From: Pseudomonadota bacterium | Lineage (GTDB): Bacteria > Pseudomonadota > Alphaproteobacteria > Rhizobiales > Hyphomicrobiaceae | Reading direction: 5' to 3' | DNA: 64,000 nucleotides | Assembly: GCA_018242295.1 (NCBI GenBank) | Contig: JAFECE010000003.1 | Location: 186,001 to 250,000, forward strand | Shown: positions 10,401-18,257 of the stretch, in pieces | How positions within the stretch are numbered: the stretch's first letter is position 1 | How the letters are laid out: each line of letters begins with the position of its first letter | Position numbers and translations under genes: made by a program | The notes under the pieces: model-generated | The model's input: only the letters and a program-made list of their open reading frames with translations | Told to the model about the DNA's origin: nothing | Databases searched by the model: none

Positions 10401-10895
10401 GTGGACTTCAAGCGCAAACTGTCACGCCTGCGTAACGAAGGCCTCGACTACATCAAGAATATCATTTCGCTCAGGCTCGAGTGGATGCGCCACGCACTTC
10501 AGCGCCGGCAGATCGCAAAATATCTCCAGCGAGACGCGACTATTCCCTTCGACCTCAGAGACCGTCAGCTAACGGATAATTTTGTGCGCGCCGCTTCGAG
10601 TTATCGCCCGCAGCCATGGTCCGGAAAGGCGATGCTGTTCCGGGCTGCAAGCGCGAACTACATCTTCAGCGGCGGCGGGCCTTGCTACGGTTGGGACAAG
10701 GTGATCATGGGCGGCATTGAAACCGTGGTGATCTCCGGCGATCACGACACCCTGCTGCTCGGCGCCAATTCTTTGGAGCTCATGGGCCACCTTAACAAGG
10801 CGCTCGAGAAGGCGGTCACTCCACATCGTGAACAACCCGGTCAGGCCCCTGTATTCGACCGCAAAGGCGATTTTTTCGACGCGCGCGCGATTTAA
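4449..10895 (+). CDS. Type I polyketide synthase, KS-AT-KR-DH-ACP-TE
   Basis: A single-module 2148-aa PKS with its own thioesterase. The KS (about 12-435) has the triad Cys185 (TACSSSL), His320 (ETHGTGT) and His359 (KSNIGH). The AT (about 530-835) has Ser633 in GHSAGE and VAAHS further on, which fits malonyl-CoA better than methylmalonyl-CoA, though weakly. A KR structural half (about 880-1150) precedes the catalytic KR with TGGLGGIG near 1160 and Tyr1320. The DH follows the KR, with His1406 (DHVVKGGQAVMP) and Asp1566 (HPGMLD). The ACP carries Ser1775 (DLGGQS). The TE has Ser1947 (GYSGGG) and His2099 (GDHD). KR before DH is the reverse of the usual modular order. GGAGG just upstream supports this ATG. 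With no ER, the module should make an enoyl unit if all domains work, then release it. Confidence 0.95.
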   Translation: MAQGDRTDDEDHAIAIIGISGRFPGASNVAAFWKNLREGRESIRVFSEEELLASGVPLETVRDPAYVKACGYLDGIDQFDAAFFGLSPRDAAVFDPQHRFFLECSWEAFEDAGYVGEKIDGRVGVFAASGATEYFTYNLVTNKEVLETVGAWLLRHTGNDSNFLATRVSYELNLTGPSMNVQTACSSSLVAVHVACQSLLNGECDVALAGASTIYPEQTGYLYRPGEILSPDGHCRPFDADASGTVMASATGCVLLKRLSDALRDGDCIRAVIRASAVNNDGSDKVGYLAPSVSGQARVISEALALADIDPSDVSYIETHGTGTLIGDPIEVAALVEAFGPDVPLQSCPIGSLKSNIGHAGEAAGICALIKVICALEHRELPASLHYQRPNPQADLSNTPFFVNASLQPWNARSGKRRIAGITCLGAGGTNAHLVLEEAPPRRSNVSGENDPQLLVLSARSNKALDASSKNLADHLRADHQQRLDNVAFTLINGRETFDNRRVIVADSTASAAALLDENDARKVFTGKAAREPHSTVFLFPGGGAQYCGMGAELYAKFPEYRKAIDECLAVVQPELGIDLRSLMFAPPSSAEISNLRLAAPSLALPALFATEYALVKLLASWGVTPAAMIGHSAGEYAAACVAGVLSMRDAISLVATRGRLFEKLPRGAMLSIPLPEAEARAYLCDELSIAAVNGPTLCVASGPVRAIAQLEQKLAAAEVECTRVHIDVAAHSAMLEPILPEFERYCRKIAFQKPRIPFVSNFTGTWITDAEATDPTYWVRHLRNTVRFDEGAATLLQTRGRALLEVGPGRTLSSLCRQQPVKAAIVANTLRHPQESVSDVAFLLEAVGKVWAAGGDIDLSRLTRGSQRRVPLPTYPFERQRHWIEKGQAPSAQPTLKRRSDLTKWFSAPSFHRSVQPNPISNEQLAKPWLVFTDGSSLAAALVAGLRRSGATVATVEPSTRFSVRDGLAFGIDPSNAEDYAKLKIALRQENATPVHVVHLWALAQRPWRPLRSAPDADLAAWDRDVARYYDSLFYLSQTFAFGTDGFRLTAIGTAIEALEGEREVHPEKATLAGVCRVLPRETPEASCSVVDVIVPPGGSDAEMQLADRLLTEVQGDNRDPLVILRKSGRWVQRFEQLPLEPASTARTWLRERGVYLITGGLGGIGLEVMEHLARHGKARLVCVGRSALPDEMAWDSWLKEHREDDDTSRRIRGVRNLRALGAEVMLATADVTDRKAMAGVISEARARFGRINGVFHSAGVLQDQLIALRPPVARSAVIDVKAKGALVLQSLFGESELDFLVLFSSVSSVLGLPGQVDYTAANAFLDALAKARSARGCRTRTISIDWNAWKVGMLAALVREPQLNGVRAVAHAGPPLGDCLSDDAEQSRFRSVLSRKTHWLLGDHVVKGGQAVMPGTGYLELARAALAHRPEDRPIEIRDLTFLQPFTLGVDETRALNITLSRNGDHTFTAFGDSKEQPFATARVAYFDAPPEIHESVPAVRERCSRSVEVPNGRLVQHFMDFGPRWANIESIQLGDGEALIHIALPDAYNSDLLECGLHPGMLDMATGAAQMLIPGFNGLEEFYVPFSYGRVLVRQRLTPKLYSHVRLRSSDGKSAIFDATLLDENGNVLVSVEHYIMRRAQAFAATSTAASDTAASAKPRTAETAAEGYLREGMTPSEGLEALDRILANDISPQVIASTLDVELWLSRLDTGAHRVSGANTTQPAQDANSSDADIVAPRDTVERELAAMWKEMLGVQRISITDDFFDLGGQSLIAVRLLNRICKHFAVELPLSVLFQAPTIASTAELLRGPFKADEEEEGLSKPTEGEVPPASGSAKSINLPEAAIEVGATIPFTPKRFQYLVNITKGGNRPALFCVHGAGGNVLNFRDISRALPKDQPFYGLQARGIDGTNRPHESIREMAKAYVDEIRAQQSHGPYLLAGYSGGGVVAFEMARQLTELGEDVPLVVFFDTYHPQMPIQTVDFKRKLSRLRNEGLDYIKNIISLRLEWMRHALQRRQIAKYLQRDATIPFDLRDRQLTDNFVRAASSYRPQPWSGKAMLFRAASANYIFSGGGPCYGWDKVIMGGIETVVISGDHDTLLLGANSLELMGHLNKALEKAVTPHREQPGQAPVFDRKGDFFDARAI

Positions 10896-10937
10896 GCAAG
10901 CCAACCTGGCGACGGCGGGCTCCCGCCGCCGCGCCGG
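10896..10937. terminator. GC-rich hairpin between convergent PKS and SGNH genes
   Basis: The gap between the convergent PKS and SGNH-like genes holds a near-perfect palindrome at 10913-10928 (CGGCGGG, CT, CCCGCCG). No T-run follows on either strand, so it is a possible bidirectional stop rather than a classic rho-independent terminator. Confidence 0.35.
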
Positions 10938-12083
10938 TCAATCCGTGGGCGCAGCGAAGGGGTTTTCGGGATCCCGTGCGTCAGCGTAGTCGCGCCTGCA
11001 GGAATTGGTGACAAGGTAGCGCTTCAGTGCGGTGAGCACTGGCATTCCCGAACCATGAAGAAAGTCCGCGTACGCCGGGCAGACTTTCTCCTGCATCAGC
11101 GTCCGGCAAGCAGCCATGTCGCGTTGCGCGGCGGCATTGGCACGCTGGCCGTACGAAAGCGCATATTGCCAAGCCAAGGTCTGCATATGCCGGCCCATCT
11201 CCGGAGAGACGAATGTGGGAATCATGGCGCCCTCGGGGTTGCGGCCGAAGAGAACGGCGTAGTGTACGAGCGCCATATAGTAGCGTCCGATATCGCTCAT
11301 ATGCACGGTGTCGGAGAAGAGAAGGCGCACTCGCGCACCCGGCGTATTGGCCGCGACGCCCGGCACCTTGCCATCCCAAAGCGCGGCGGCCAATTCCGCC
11401 AGCGCGCCGCCACCCGGCAGCACACGAACGCGCGGAACATTACCGCGCGTGGGCAAGTCGAGGTTCGCGCGGCTGGCGACACATTCCCACATCGGCGCCA
11501 CCGCCCGCTCGTAGTCGATCCAGGGCCATGGCGCATCGGGGTCGATGTTGAGCCACGTGTGATAGAGAAGAACCTCGCCGTCAGGATTGCCGGCCAAGAG
11601 CTTTTTGGCCATTTCGGTCAGATAAAATGCCGTACGCTCTTTGCGCGCAATGCCGGGGAGGTCGTGACGTTCCGTAACCACCAGCACGTCGTACTTGTTG
11701 CCGGGCGGCAGGCGCCGGGGCAGGGACAGTTCCTCAGCGACATCCAAGCCGCTGCCCTGGCAATTATGGCCGGCACGATATCCCGGCCACTCGGATGAGG
11801 AAGGGTCCTCTCCTTTCGTCCGCTGACGCAAGAGGGAATAGCCGAGGACTTGCACCTCAAAATTCAGGCGATGCCCAAGCGAGTGTGCAATCTGTTCGAC
11901 GACCTCCGGAACGCCTTCGCTGAGACTATGGCCGGAGTAGAAGGCGCCGACTTGATCCCTCTCAGCCCATGCCGGCGTGCCGGAGGGTCCGCGCGCTTCT
12001 TCACTCATGGCCGAGCCTCCATTGATACCGAGGATGATCAAAGCCGCGAGGACGACTCCCAGCTGGCTGATGCACGGCCTCAT
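10938..12083 (-). CDS. Secreted SGNH/GDSL-like hydrolase
   Basis: A 381-aa protein with an N-terminal signal peptide (hydrophobic 8-25, likely cleavage after GGSA). FYSGHSLSEG puts Ser53 in a GxS nucleophile position like block I of SGNH hydrolases, and near the C-terminus DTVHMSDIGRYYM gives the DxxH of block V. This pattern suggests a periplasmic or extracellular esterase-type hydrolase; the substrate is unknown. Its ATG overlaps the stop of the upstream phosphopantetheinyl transferase by 4 bp, so the two are translationally coupled. Its position next to the NRPS/PKS genes suggests action on the product or an acyl group, but a polysaccharide deacetylase role is equally possible. Blocks II and III were not identified, so the family call is moderate. 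Confidence 0.7.
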   Translation of the reverse strand: MRPCISQLGVVLAALIILGINGGSAMSEEARGPSGTPAWAERDQVGAFYSGHSLSEGVPEVVEQIAHSLGHRLNFEVQVLGYSLLRQRTKGEDPSSSEWPGYRAGHNCQGSGLDVAEELSLPRRLPPGNKYDVLVVTERHDLPGIARKERTAFYLTEMAKKLLAGNPDGEVLLYHTWLNIDPDAPWPWIDYERAVAPMWECVASRANLDLPTRGNVPRVRVLPGGGALAELAAALWDGKVPGVAANTPGARVRLLFSDTVHMSDIGRYYMALVHYAVLFGRNPEGAMIPTFVSPEMGRHMQTLAWQYALSYGQRANAAAQRDMAACRTLMQEKVCPAYADFLHGSGMPVLTALKRYLVTNSCRRDYADARDPENPFAAPTD

Positions 12084-12763
12084 GGCGTGCGCTCCGTCGT
12101 CACGACGACCGCACTCGCGATATAACCGTCCGAGATCGCGAAACGTCCAAGAAGCCTATCATGGATCTCGAACTGGGGTACGGCCCTTTGATAGGTCGCA
12201 GTAAATGTGCCGGCTTCAGCGTCGACGTCGACTGCGAAGTCGGCGAACTCCAGCATCGCCCCACTGATTGGATACTGGCACTTGAACGCCGCCTCCTTCA
12301 TGCAGAAGATGAGGTGAGCCGCAACGCCCGGCGTCACGCCGCAAATGACAGACAGCATTGCCCGCTCGGCCGGCGTGCAAACCGAATCCCACAGATCGAA
12401 TGCGAGCTCGTCTGCTGGCTCGAGGTCGATGCCGATCGCGAGGAAGCCCTGGTCGCGCCGTGCCACGGCCGCAGCCGTCCACGCGGCCGTATGCGTAATG
12501 CTGCCGACGAGAGCCTCCGGCCAAACCGGCATTCGATCCTGTCCTCGGGGCAAAGATGCGTTCGCGTGGCCGAGGGACGCCATGGCTTTCCGCGCGCAAT
12601 CCCTCCCCTTTGCAAATTCCAGTCGGCGGCGCGGAACGGCATGGGCGACGACGCGCGCTTCCTCGGCCAGAAGGTTCGGAGGTTCACCCGTCAGTGGCGC
12701 TTCGGCGATCGCAATTCTCGGATCTAACAACTCTGCGAAGTATCTCACGGCATTCGCCCACAC
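12080..12763 (-). CDS. 4'-phosphopantetheinyl transferase (EntD/Sfp type)
   Basis: This 227-aa enzyme is expected to move phosphopantetheine from CoA to the serine of carrier domains, here most likely the PKS ACP (Ser1775) and the NRPS carriers. It shows GSITHT (87-92), the Mg-binding pair Asp113/Glu115 in GIDLE, and FCMKEAAFK with Lys156, Glu157 and Lys161. These are the hallmark EntD-like motifs and the length fits the family. The start is GTG without a clear Shine-Dalgarno. It overlaps the SGNH-like gene by 4 bp. It might also serve the stand-alone ACP domain encoded at 55.5 kb. Confidence 0.93.
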   Translation of the reverse strand: MWANAVRYFAELLDPRIAIAEAPLTGEPPNLLAEEARVVAHAVPRRRLEFAKGRDCARKAMASLGHANASLPRGQDRMPVWPEALVGSITHTAAWTAAAVARRDQGFLAIGIDLEPADELAFDLWDSVCTPAERAMLSVICGVTPGVAAHLIFCMKEAAFKCQYPISGAMLEFADFAVDVDAEAGTFTATYQRAVPQFEIHDRLLGRFAISDGYIASAVVVTTERTP

Positions 12764-13499
12764 GACGTCCGGGCGAGCCCATAAATTCTTGGCGCCGGAA
12801 AGCGACGGAAGCCGATGATGAACACGTCGAGCGAAATTCTGGCTTTACGTTTACGGCTCGCCTTTAGCGCCAACGTTAAGTGCCCGGGCAAATTAAAGAC
12901 GTTATCGTTCATGCCTCACACAATCGGTCCCACACGCATGCGACGATATCCTGCAAAGATGTAACAACGTCCTCAAGCCACCGGCCGCGTAAATACCCGT
13001 GTAGGCAATGCGTAATTCCCGATTTTTTCTGTACACAATGCGCGTGATTAGCCTTTCTCCGCAAATCATCAAGACAAGCAACGAGTTGGAATTTGGCTTT
13101 CGTCGTTCAGAAATGCGCTTGAGAACGCTGTGAAGAGCGCGTCCTACGTTTCCAACCTGAACAGCGACAATCTCAGTGGGTGTGAGACGCACCGTTCAAT
13201 TTGCGGCTGCGGCCCAATTCGCGGAACGGGGGCTGGCGGACCGATAAGCCGGCACCTTCCTATTATGGAAAGACGCCGAAAGAAAAACGACGGGCTATTC
13301 GGTTTGGTATCCGTAAGAGGGACTAATTGTCATAGTGCTTTAATCATACTACAGACTAATGCTTGCGAAATGCCTAACAATGGCTAAATATCGTCCCTAA
13401 AAATAACAGCATTTCCCAACAATTGATCGAGTGTCAATTTCCAAGAGGGTGCATCAAGACTCCTTACGGCTCTTCCGACGATGATCTGAATTAAGTTGT
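12764..13499. other. 736-bp intergenic region before the EPS locus
   Basis: This AT-richer stretch separates the leftward PPTase gene from the rightward first EPS gene and should carry both promoters. TTGTCA near 13330 followed after 17 nt by TACAGA is a weak sigma70-like candidate for the EPS direction. Short ORFs here (for example 12902-13192 on the minus strand) show no recognisable features. Nothing else is evident. Confidence 0.4.
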
Positions 13500-14975
13500 G
13501 TGGCGGCGTATATGGCTAATACTAGTGCCCGTGTTGAGTTTGACGCCCTTCGTCGTCGGCAACTTTTCCGTCTTCCGGTTGCCTGGGCTTCCAAGTTTTC
13601 GAAGCTCGATACGTGCGTTTCTCTGCTCGCAATCTTTGAAGCCTTGTCCGTCATTTTGGCGGCATGCGCTGCCAAATTTCTCTACCTCGATCTTTTCATC
13701 GGTCGAATGCAGCCTTGGTGGCCCTATTTGGTGCCCGCTCCCCTATTGGCGACCACGCTTTATCTTTTCCTGAAACGGGCCGACCTCTACGATCCGAGTT
13801 CTGTCGGTCAACCGGTCGTGCCGTACGGCAAGATCTTCGGCGTGCTTGTCACATCGTTCCTTCTGCTTCTTGGAATTTTATACATTCTCAAGTTCGCGGA
13901 TTGGTATTCGAGAGGGTGGCTCCTCACGTGGTTCGGCATAAGCGCGTTGCTTCTGATCACTGTGCGGATCGTCGGAATGCATTACGTGCGCCGGAAGATG
14001 GCGCAGGGTAAAATTCGACAACGGATTGCAATGTTCGGAGATCCCGAATTCATTGCCGCCATGAAAGCCAGCGCCGAAACTGCAGGTCCATCAGCTGCGA
14101 TCGAAGGGATTTATCTGGCGCCGACGGACGCTTGCAGCGAGGATCTTCTCTCTGATGGCGGGCTCGACGACCTCAAGTTTGCAATTGAACGGCGAAGGTA
14201 CGACACGATTATAATCGGTTTTCCGGCGGAACAGATTGGGTCCATCAAAGCCGCCGTGAACGATTTGGCGTCGTATTCCACGGAACTCCTCCTCTGCACG
14301 AAGCTTGAGCGCGAACCGCACATTGTTCGAGGCGCTCGCCATATTGGAACGCTTCGGGCGGATATCGTCAATTTGGTGCCGCTGTCGGAAAGCAATCGCG
14401 TGCTCAAAGCGGCGCTCGACTACATCCTGGCTGGAACCGGTCTTTTCCTTTTGTCTCCTCTCCTCATTCTTATTGCGATTGCCATCAAACTTGACAGCCC
14501 GGGGCCGGTGTTTTTCCGCCAACGCCGATACGGGCAGAACAACCGCATTTTCCGGATTTTCAAATTCCGAACGATGTTCGTCACCGAAGACGGGCAGCAC
14601 ATCAAGCAGGCCGAACGCAATGATCCCAGGGTTACGCGTATCGGATGGTTTCTGCGTCGTACGAGCCTCGACGAGCTTCCTCAGCTTATCAACGTTTTGC
14701 ATGGAGACATGTCGATCGTCGGACCCCGTCCGCATGCCTTGGCTCACGATCAGTTATTCGATCAGCAGCTCGATCTCTTTTCTCTTCGCCGTCGCGTTCG
14801 TCCGGGCTTGACGGGATGGGCGCAGGTGCACGGCTTTCGCGGAGAAACCAAGACGACCTTGGATATCCGCAAACGCGTGGAACACGATCTTTACTACATC
14901 GACAATTGGTCGATATGGCTCGACGTCGAGATCATGATCCGGACGATTTTCGTGCTTTTTCGCGGAGCGTTTTGA
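13500..14975 (+). CDS. Undecaprenyl-phosphate sugar-1-phosphate transferase (WcaJ type)
   Basis: A polyisoprenyl-phosphate hexose-1-phosphate transferase that should start repeat-unit synthesis by loading the first sugar phosphate on undecaprenyl phosphate. The N-terminal part has about four membrane helices (roughly 40-160) followed by a cytoplasmic CoA-binding-like segment. Another hydrophobic segment near 305-325 leads into the bacterial sugar transferase domain, with FRQRRYGQNN, IFKFRTM, DELPQLINVL and MSIVGPRP. At 491 aa it is a full-length WcaJ/PssY-like protein rather than a short ExoY. The start is a GTG at 13500 or an ATG four codons later; neither has a strong Shine-Dalgarno. It opens the EPS locus. 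Confidence 0.93.
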   Translation: MAAYMANTSARVEFDALRRRQLFRLPVAWASKFSKLDTCVSLLAIFEALSVILAACAAKFLYLDLFIGRMQPWWPYLVPAPLLATTLYLFLKRADLYDPSSVGQPVVPYGKIFGVLVTSFLLLLGILYILKFADWYSRGWLLTWFGISALLLITVRIVGMHYVRRKMAQGKIRQRIAMFGDPEFIAAMKASAETAGPSAAIEGIYLAPTDACSEDLLSDGGLDDLKFAIERRRYDTIIIGFPAEQIGSIKAAVNDLASYSTELLLCTKLEREPHIVRGARHIGTLRADIVNLVPLSESNRVLKAALDYILAGTGLFLLSPLLILIAIAIKLDSPGPVFFRQRRYGQNNRIFRIFKFRTMFVTEDGQHIKQAERNDPRVTRIGWFLRRTSLDELPQLINVLHGDMSIVGPRPHALAHDQLFDQQLDLFSLRRRVRPGLTGWAQVHGFRGETKTTLDIRKRVEHDLYYIDNWSIWLDVEIMIRTIFVLFRGAF

Positions 14976-15215
14976 ATCCGTAATCGGCCGATCCTGAGCG
15001 AGCATTTAACAATACTGGCCAGTCCGACGATTAGGGCCAGCGGGGATCGCTCCGCGAAGCTGCTTGTTGCCGACGGAAAATTGATCAGGCGTGCACCCGC
15101 GGCTTCGAGTTGCGGTTCACCTCCCCGAGAAAATTCAATCCTCTGTCGATGACAGCGGCCTTGGACTATGCCATGGACCAAGCCAGCCATTGTTCTTGGG
15201 GGAGAAGCACAGCCG

Positions 15216-16295
15216 ATGCACCGCGTTGCTCTAGCAATCTTGCGGGGACCTCGAGCTCGGCAGCCGCGCTTGGATGACCCCACCGGCGAGACAGCGCCAC
15301 GCGGTCAGGTGTTTGACAACGCATTCTCACCTGTTTGGGATGAAACTATCCTCGACAAGGCCCCCTCGCCGGGGAAAGGACCGGAGTGGTGGCGCCTGGC
15401 ATCGGAAATTCTGCGACGTGCCAGCGAGTATGATGCTGTCGTCACCTGGGGTGAGAAATTAACATTGGCTGTCGCAGCACAGCAGCGATTTGCGCGTAAC
15501 AGAAAACCGCATATCGCCATGATGTACTACTTCGATAAGCCCAACATAAAATATCCAATGAGGCTGTTCGGGAATACGCTTCACGGCGTGGTGACGTGGA
15601 CGACGGTGCAGCGGAAGGTCCTGATTGACGACCTGCACTTTCCGTCCGAGCGTGCTTATCTCGTCCGCCACTACGTGGATCAACTGTTTTACAGTCCCCG
15701 GCAAGCTGATGAGGATATGATCTGCGCGGTCGGCGCGGAAATGCGCGATTACGCAACGTTTATTGAGGCCGTCCGGGGCACGGATCTGCGCTGTCACATT
15801 GCAACGGACCACGTGCGCATTCCTGGCAAGGTTCGTCTCATCAACGACCGGCGCTTACCGATCGGCGATATCGTTACCCAAACGGACGCGCAAATCACCT
15901 CAGGCCGTATGTCTCTTCCCGAACTTCGCAAGCTCTATGCGCGGTCGAAATTCGTCGTCGTACCTCTGCTGCCGTCCGACAGCGACAATGGCGTGACGGT
16001 CATTCTAGAGGCGATGGCGATGGGGAAACCCGTTATCTGTTCTCGGACACGCGGACAGATTGACGTCATTCAGGATGGCGTAACGGGCCTCTACGTGCCG
16101 GTTGGAGACGCCGCGGCGTTGCGCGCCGCGATGCTTTCCCTCTGGAACGACCCGCAGCGTGCTCGGGAGATGGGTCGCCGGGCGCGAGCTTATATCGAGG
16201 CGCACCACACGCTGGAGATGTTTACGTCCGGCGTGAGATCGGCAGTCGAAGCGTCACTCGACGGCCGCCCGGCGCCCGATACTTGGTGGGCATAG
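15216..16295 (+). CDS. Glycosyltransferase, GT4/GT1-like
   Basis: Likely adds a sugar to the lipid-linked repeat unit in the cytoplasm. The C-terminal half has the GT-B donor-binding segment VILEAMAMGKPVI followed by GQIDVIQDGVTGLYVP, typical of family 4. The N-terminal half is divergent (MMYYFDKPNIKYP, HGVVTWTTVQRK). The frame is open to an ATG at 15168, but GGGGGAGAA shortly before the ATG at 15216 favours the latter. About 240 bp without a clear gene separates it from the priming transferase. Donor and acceptor cannot be told from sequence. Confidence 0.85.
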   Translation: MHRVALAILRGPRARQPRLDDPTGETAPRGQVFDNAFSPVWDETILDKAPSPGKGPEWWRLASEILRRASEYDAVVTWGEKLTLAVAAQQRFARNRKPHIAMMYYFDKPNIKYPMRLFGNTLHGVVTWTTVQRKVLIDDLHFPSERAYLVRHYVDQLFYSPRQADEDMICAVGAEMRDYATFIEAVRGTDLRCHIATDHVRIPGKVRLINDRRLPIGDIVTQTDAQITSGRMSLPELRKLYARSKFVVVPLLPSDSDNGVTVILEAMAMGKPVICSRTRGQIDVIQDGVTGLYVPVGDAAALRAAMLSLWNDPQRAREMGRRARAYIEAHHTLEMFTSGVRSAVEASLDGRPAPDTWWA

Positions 16296-16539
16296 ACGTC
16301 CGCCCTCCGCCTCGTCACGAATTCGAAGAAGCCTCCGGCGACCCGCCCGTCCCTCCTCACTTCTGCACTCGGCTAATTTGTAGGGTAAGTTAGGAGGCAA
16401 TGGCCTGCCCGCACCAGCCAAAACTACGGCGATCGTCTCCGCATTATCCAGCCGTAGCTTCTACGCGTGCGGCAGAGGTCAATTTTGTAGAATTCCGTAT
16501 AGCCACCTAATATATTCCCTATATCAGGGGAGATAAGAC

Positions 16540-18084
16540 GTGACTTTTTATATCGGTCGCAGCTCGATAAAAATCGCAAATCCCGCCATCGCATTCGCAG
16601 CAATTGGCGCCTCCCTCGCACTCCTATTACTGACACCGCAAATCTCTGCGCGATTGCAGCATTATCAAGCCAAAATAAACCTGCGCCTTTCCGCGGGCGG
16701 CTGCAGCGACGTTGCGCCCAACACCCTGCTCAATCGCTTTTCTCCGAGCGACACCGACTTCAATTTCTCCTATCCGGTGGAAACGTCCGGTCGCCGGTTT
16801 GTCGATCAGAGCGGAAAAGTTTATTTGCTCAAGATGATGGCGTCGTGGGCGATGGCACAAAGATGTTCCAACACCACGATCACAAACGCCTTGGAAGGAT
16901 TGAAATCGCTCGGCTTCAACGCGGTCCTCGTGGCGCCATTCGGCGTTCATCTGAATGCCAGTTTTGGCGACCGCTACCAAAATGAAGCCGGGCAAAGATT
17001 TTTTGCAGGCGCACCATATGCCTCCGCCTTCGGCCCAGCGTGGTCCTCAATGGACTGGGTTGTCGCGGAGGCGACGCGGCTGGAAATGACCGTCGTGCTT
17101 TCCATATTCCTGAGTTTTGATGATACCGGGACGGCACCGGATTTGATCAGCGCGGGACCAGCGAATAGCTACGACTACGGTAAGGCTCTCGCTCTTCGCT
17201 ATGCGAAATATCCGAACATTATCTGGCATGTCGAAGAAGATACCGTGTGGCCTTCGAACGGTCCCGCCGGCCGGCAACTCGATGCGGTCTTTCACGGCAT
17301 CAAAGACGGAGAAGGCTCGAAACATCGTTTAATTATTGCAGAACAGCAAAGAGGCTTCACCGGCTACGGACAGTTCATGCGAGACGGCGATTACCGGTGG
17401 TTCAAGCCAAGCACCAACACGTTGTACAGCTATGAGGCCAACGCCGTTGAACTGTTCGATGCAGTCTATGAAGAAACAGGCGCCGGCAGCTATGGGGTGA
17501 TTGATATCGAACCCCCCTACGTCAACTCACCACATTATACGGGCGACAAGGATCAACAGTACAGGGAAAGAAATTATTCAGTATTTCTACGTGGTGGGAT
17601 CGGAATTAATTATGGTCACGAGAAATGGTGGCCGTTTGGCGCTGCTGGGATCTACGATGGCGGCGCAAGATGGTTCGAAATTCTGAACGAGGCACCGCAA
17701 CTGCAGGCCAAGTACGCGTGGTCCCTGATCGACAAGTATGTAACCGATCCTTCCTGGAGCCGCGACCGCGGAAGATTTCTCAGGCTGGGCACCGGAGATG
17801 GGGACACTAAAGCTGCGTCCGGTTATTCGAATGTTGCCGCGGTTGCATATTTCCCCACGGACCGTTCGGTAATGGTGGACACGACTGTGATAGCGGGACC
17901 GACAAATGTGAAGCTGAGTTGGTATGATCCAACCACCGGCAAATATACCATTATTTCCAATTCGGAAGCCGCAACAGAGAATAGGTCAATTGCGTCGCCG
18001 GGAGTCCGGCCTGACGGTTCGGCCGACTGGGTCCTTGTGGTCGAAAGATCATCGTTTGAAATATTTGGCTCAGGACCTCGATAG
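16540..18084 (+). CDS. DUF4038 / apiosidase-like (GH140-type) glycosidase with collagen-binding-like C-domain
   Basis: A 514-aa, probably membrane-anchored or secreted protein: a hydrophobic stretch (about 15-35) near the N-terminus acts as signal or anchor. The middle resembles DUF4038/apiosidase-like barrels: RRFVDQSGKVYLLK, then LKSLGFNAVLV, then ALRYAKYPNIIWHVEEDT. The C-terminus (AYFPTDRSVMVD, LSWYDPTTGKY) resembles the small beta domain that usually follows DUF4038. It starts with GTG after a strong GGGGAG. Within an EPS locus it may trim or release the polysaccharide. Activity and linkage are inferred, and the catalytic acids were not assigned. Confidence 0.75.
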   Translation: MTFYIGRSSIKIANPAIAFAAIGASLALLLLTPQISARLQHYQAKINLRLSAGGCSDVAPNTLLNRFSPSDTDFNFSYPVETSGRRFVDQSGKVYLLKMMASWAMAQRCSNTTITNALEGLKSLGFNAVLVAPFGVHLNASFGDRYQNEAGQRFFAGAPYASAFGPAWSSMDWVVAEATRLEMTVVLSIFLSFDDTGTAPDLISAGPANSYDYGKALALRYAKYPNIIWHVEEDTVWPSNGPAGRQLDAVFHGIKDGEGSKHRLIIAEQQRGFTGYGQFMRDGDYRWFKPSTNTLYSYEANAVELFDAVYEETGAGSYGVIDIEPPYVNSPHYTGDKDQQYRERNYSVFLRGGIGINYGHEKWWPFGAAGIYDGGARWFEILNEAPQLQAKYAWSLIDKYVTDPSWSRDRGRFLRLGTGDGDTKAASGYSNVAAVAYFPTDRSVMVDTTVIAGPTNVKLSWYDPTTGKYTIISNSEAATENRSIASPGVRPDGSADWVLVVERSSFEIFGSGPR

Positions 18085-18257
18085 ATCAGAGAAAATTTAG
18101 GACATTCCACTAAAGGCGAGGTTTACTCCGGGTGCGCGGAAACAACCGCGATATAATGAATATGCATTCGAATTTTGAGCCGGTCTTGTTCGACCTGAGC
18201 GAAAATAGCGAGTGCTAGCGCACCGGAGGGCGTAGCAGAGGGAGGCAATGAGGTTCG

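Noticed and set aside
10913-10928. CGGCGGG hairpin as a strong rho-independent terminator
   Set aside because: No T-run on either strand and a loop of only 2 nt, so only a weak call was made.
12902-13192. 96-codon minus-strand ORF in the gap before the EPS locus
   Set aside because: No recognisable motif, no Shine-Dalgarno and an AT-rich intergenic setting; probably a chance frame.
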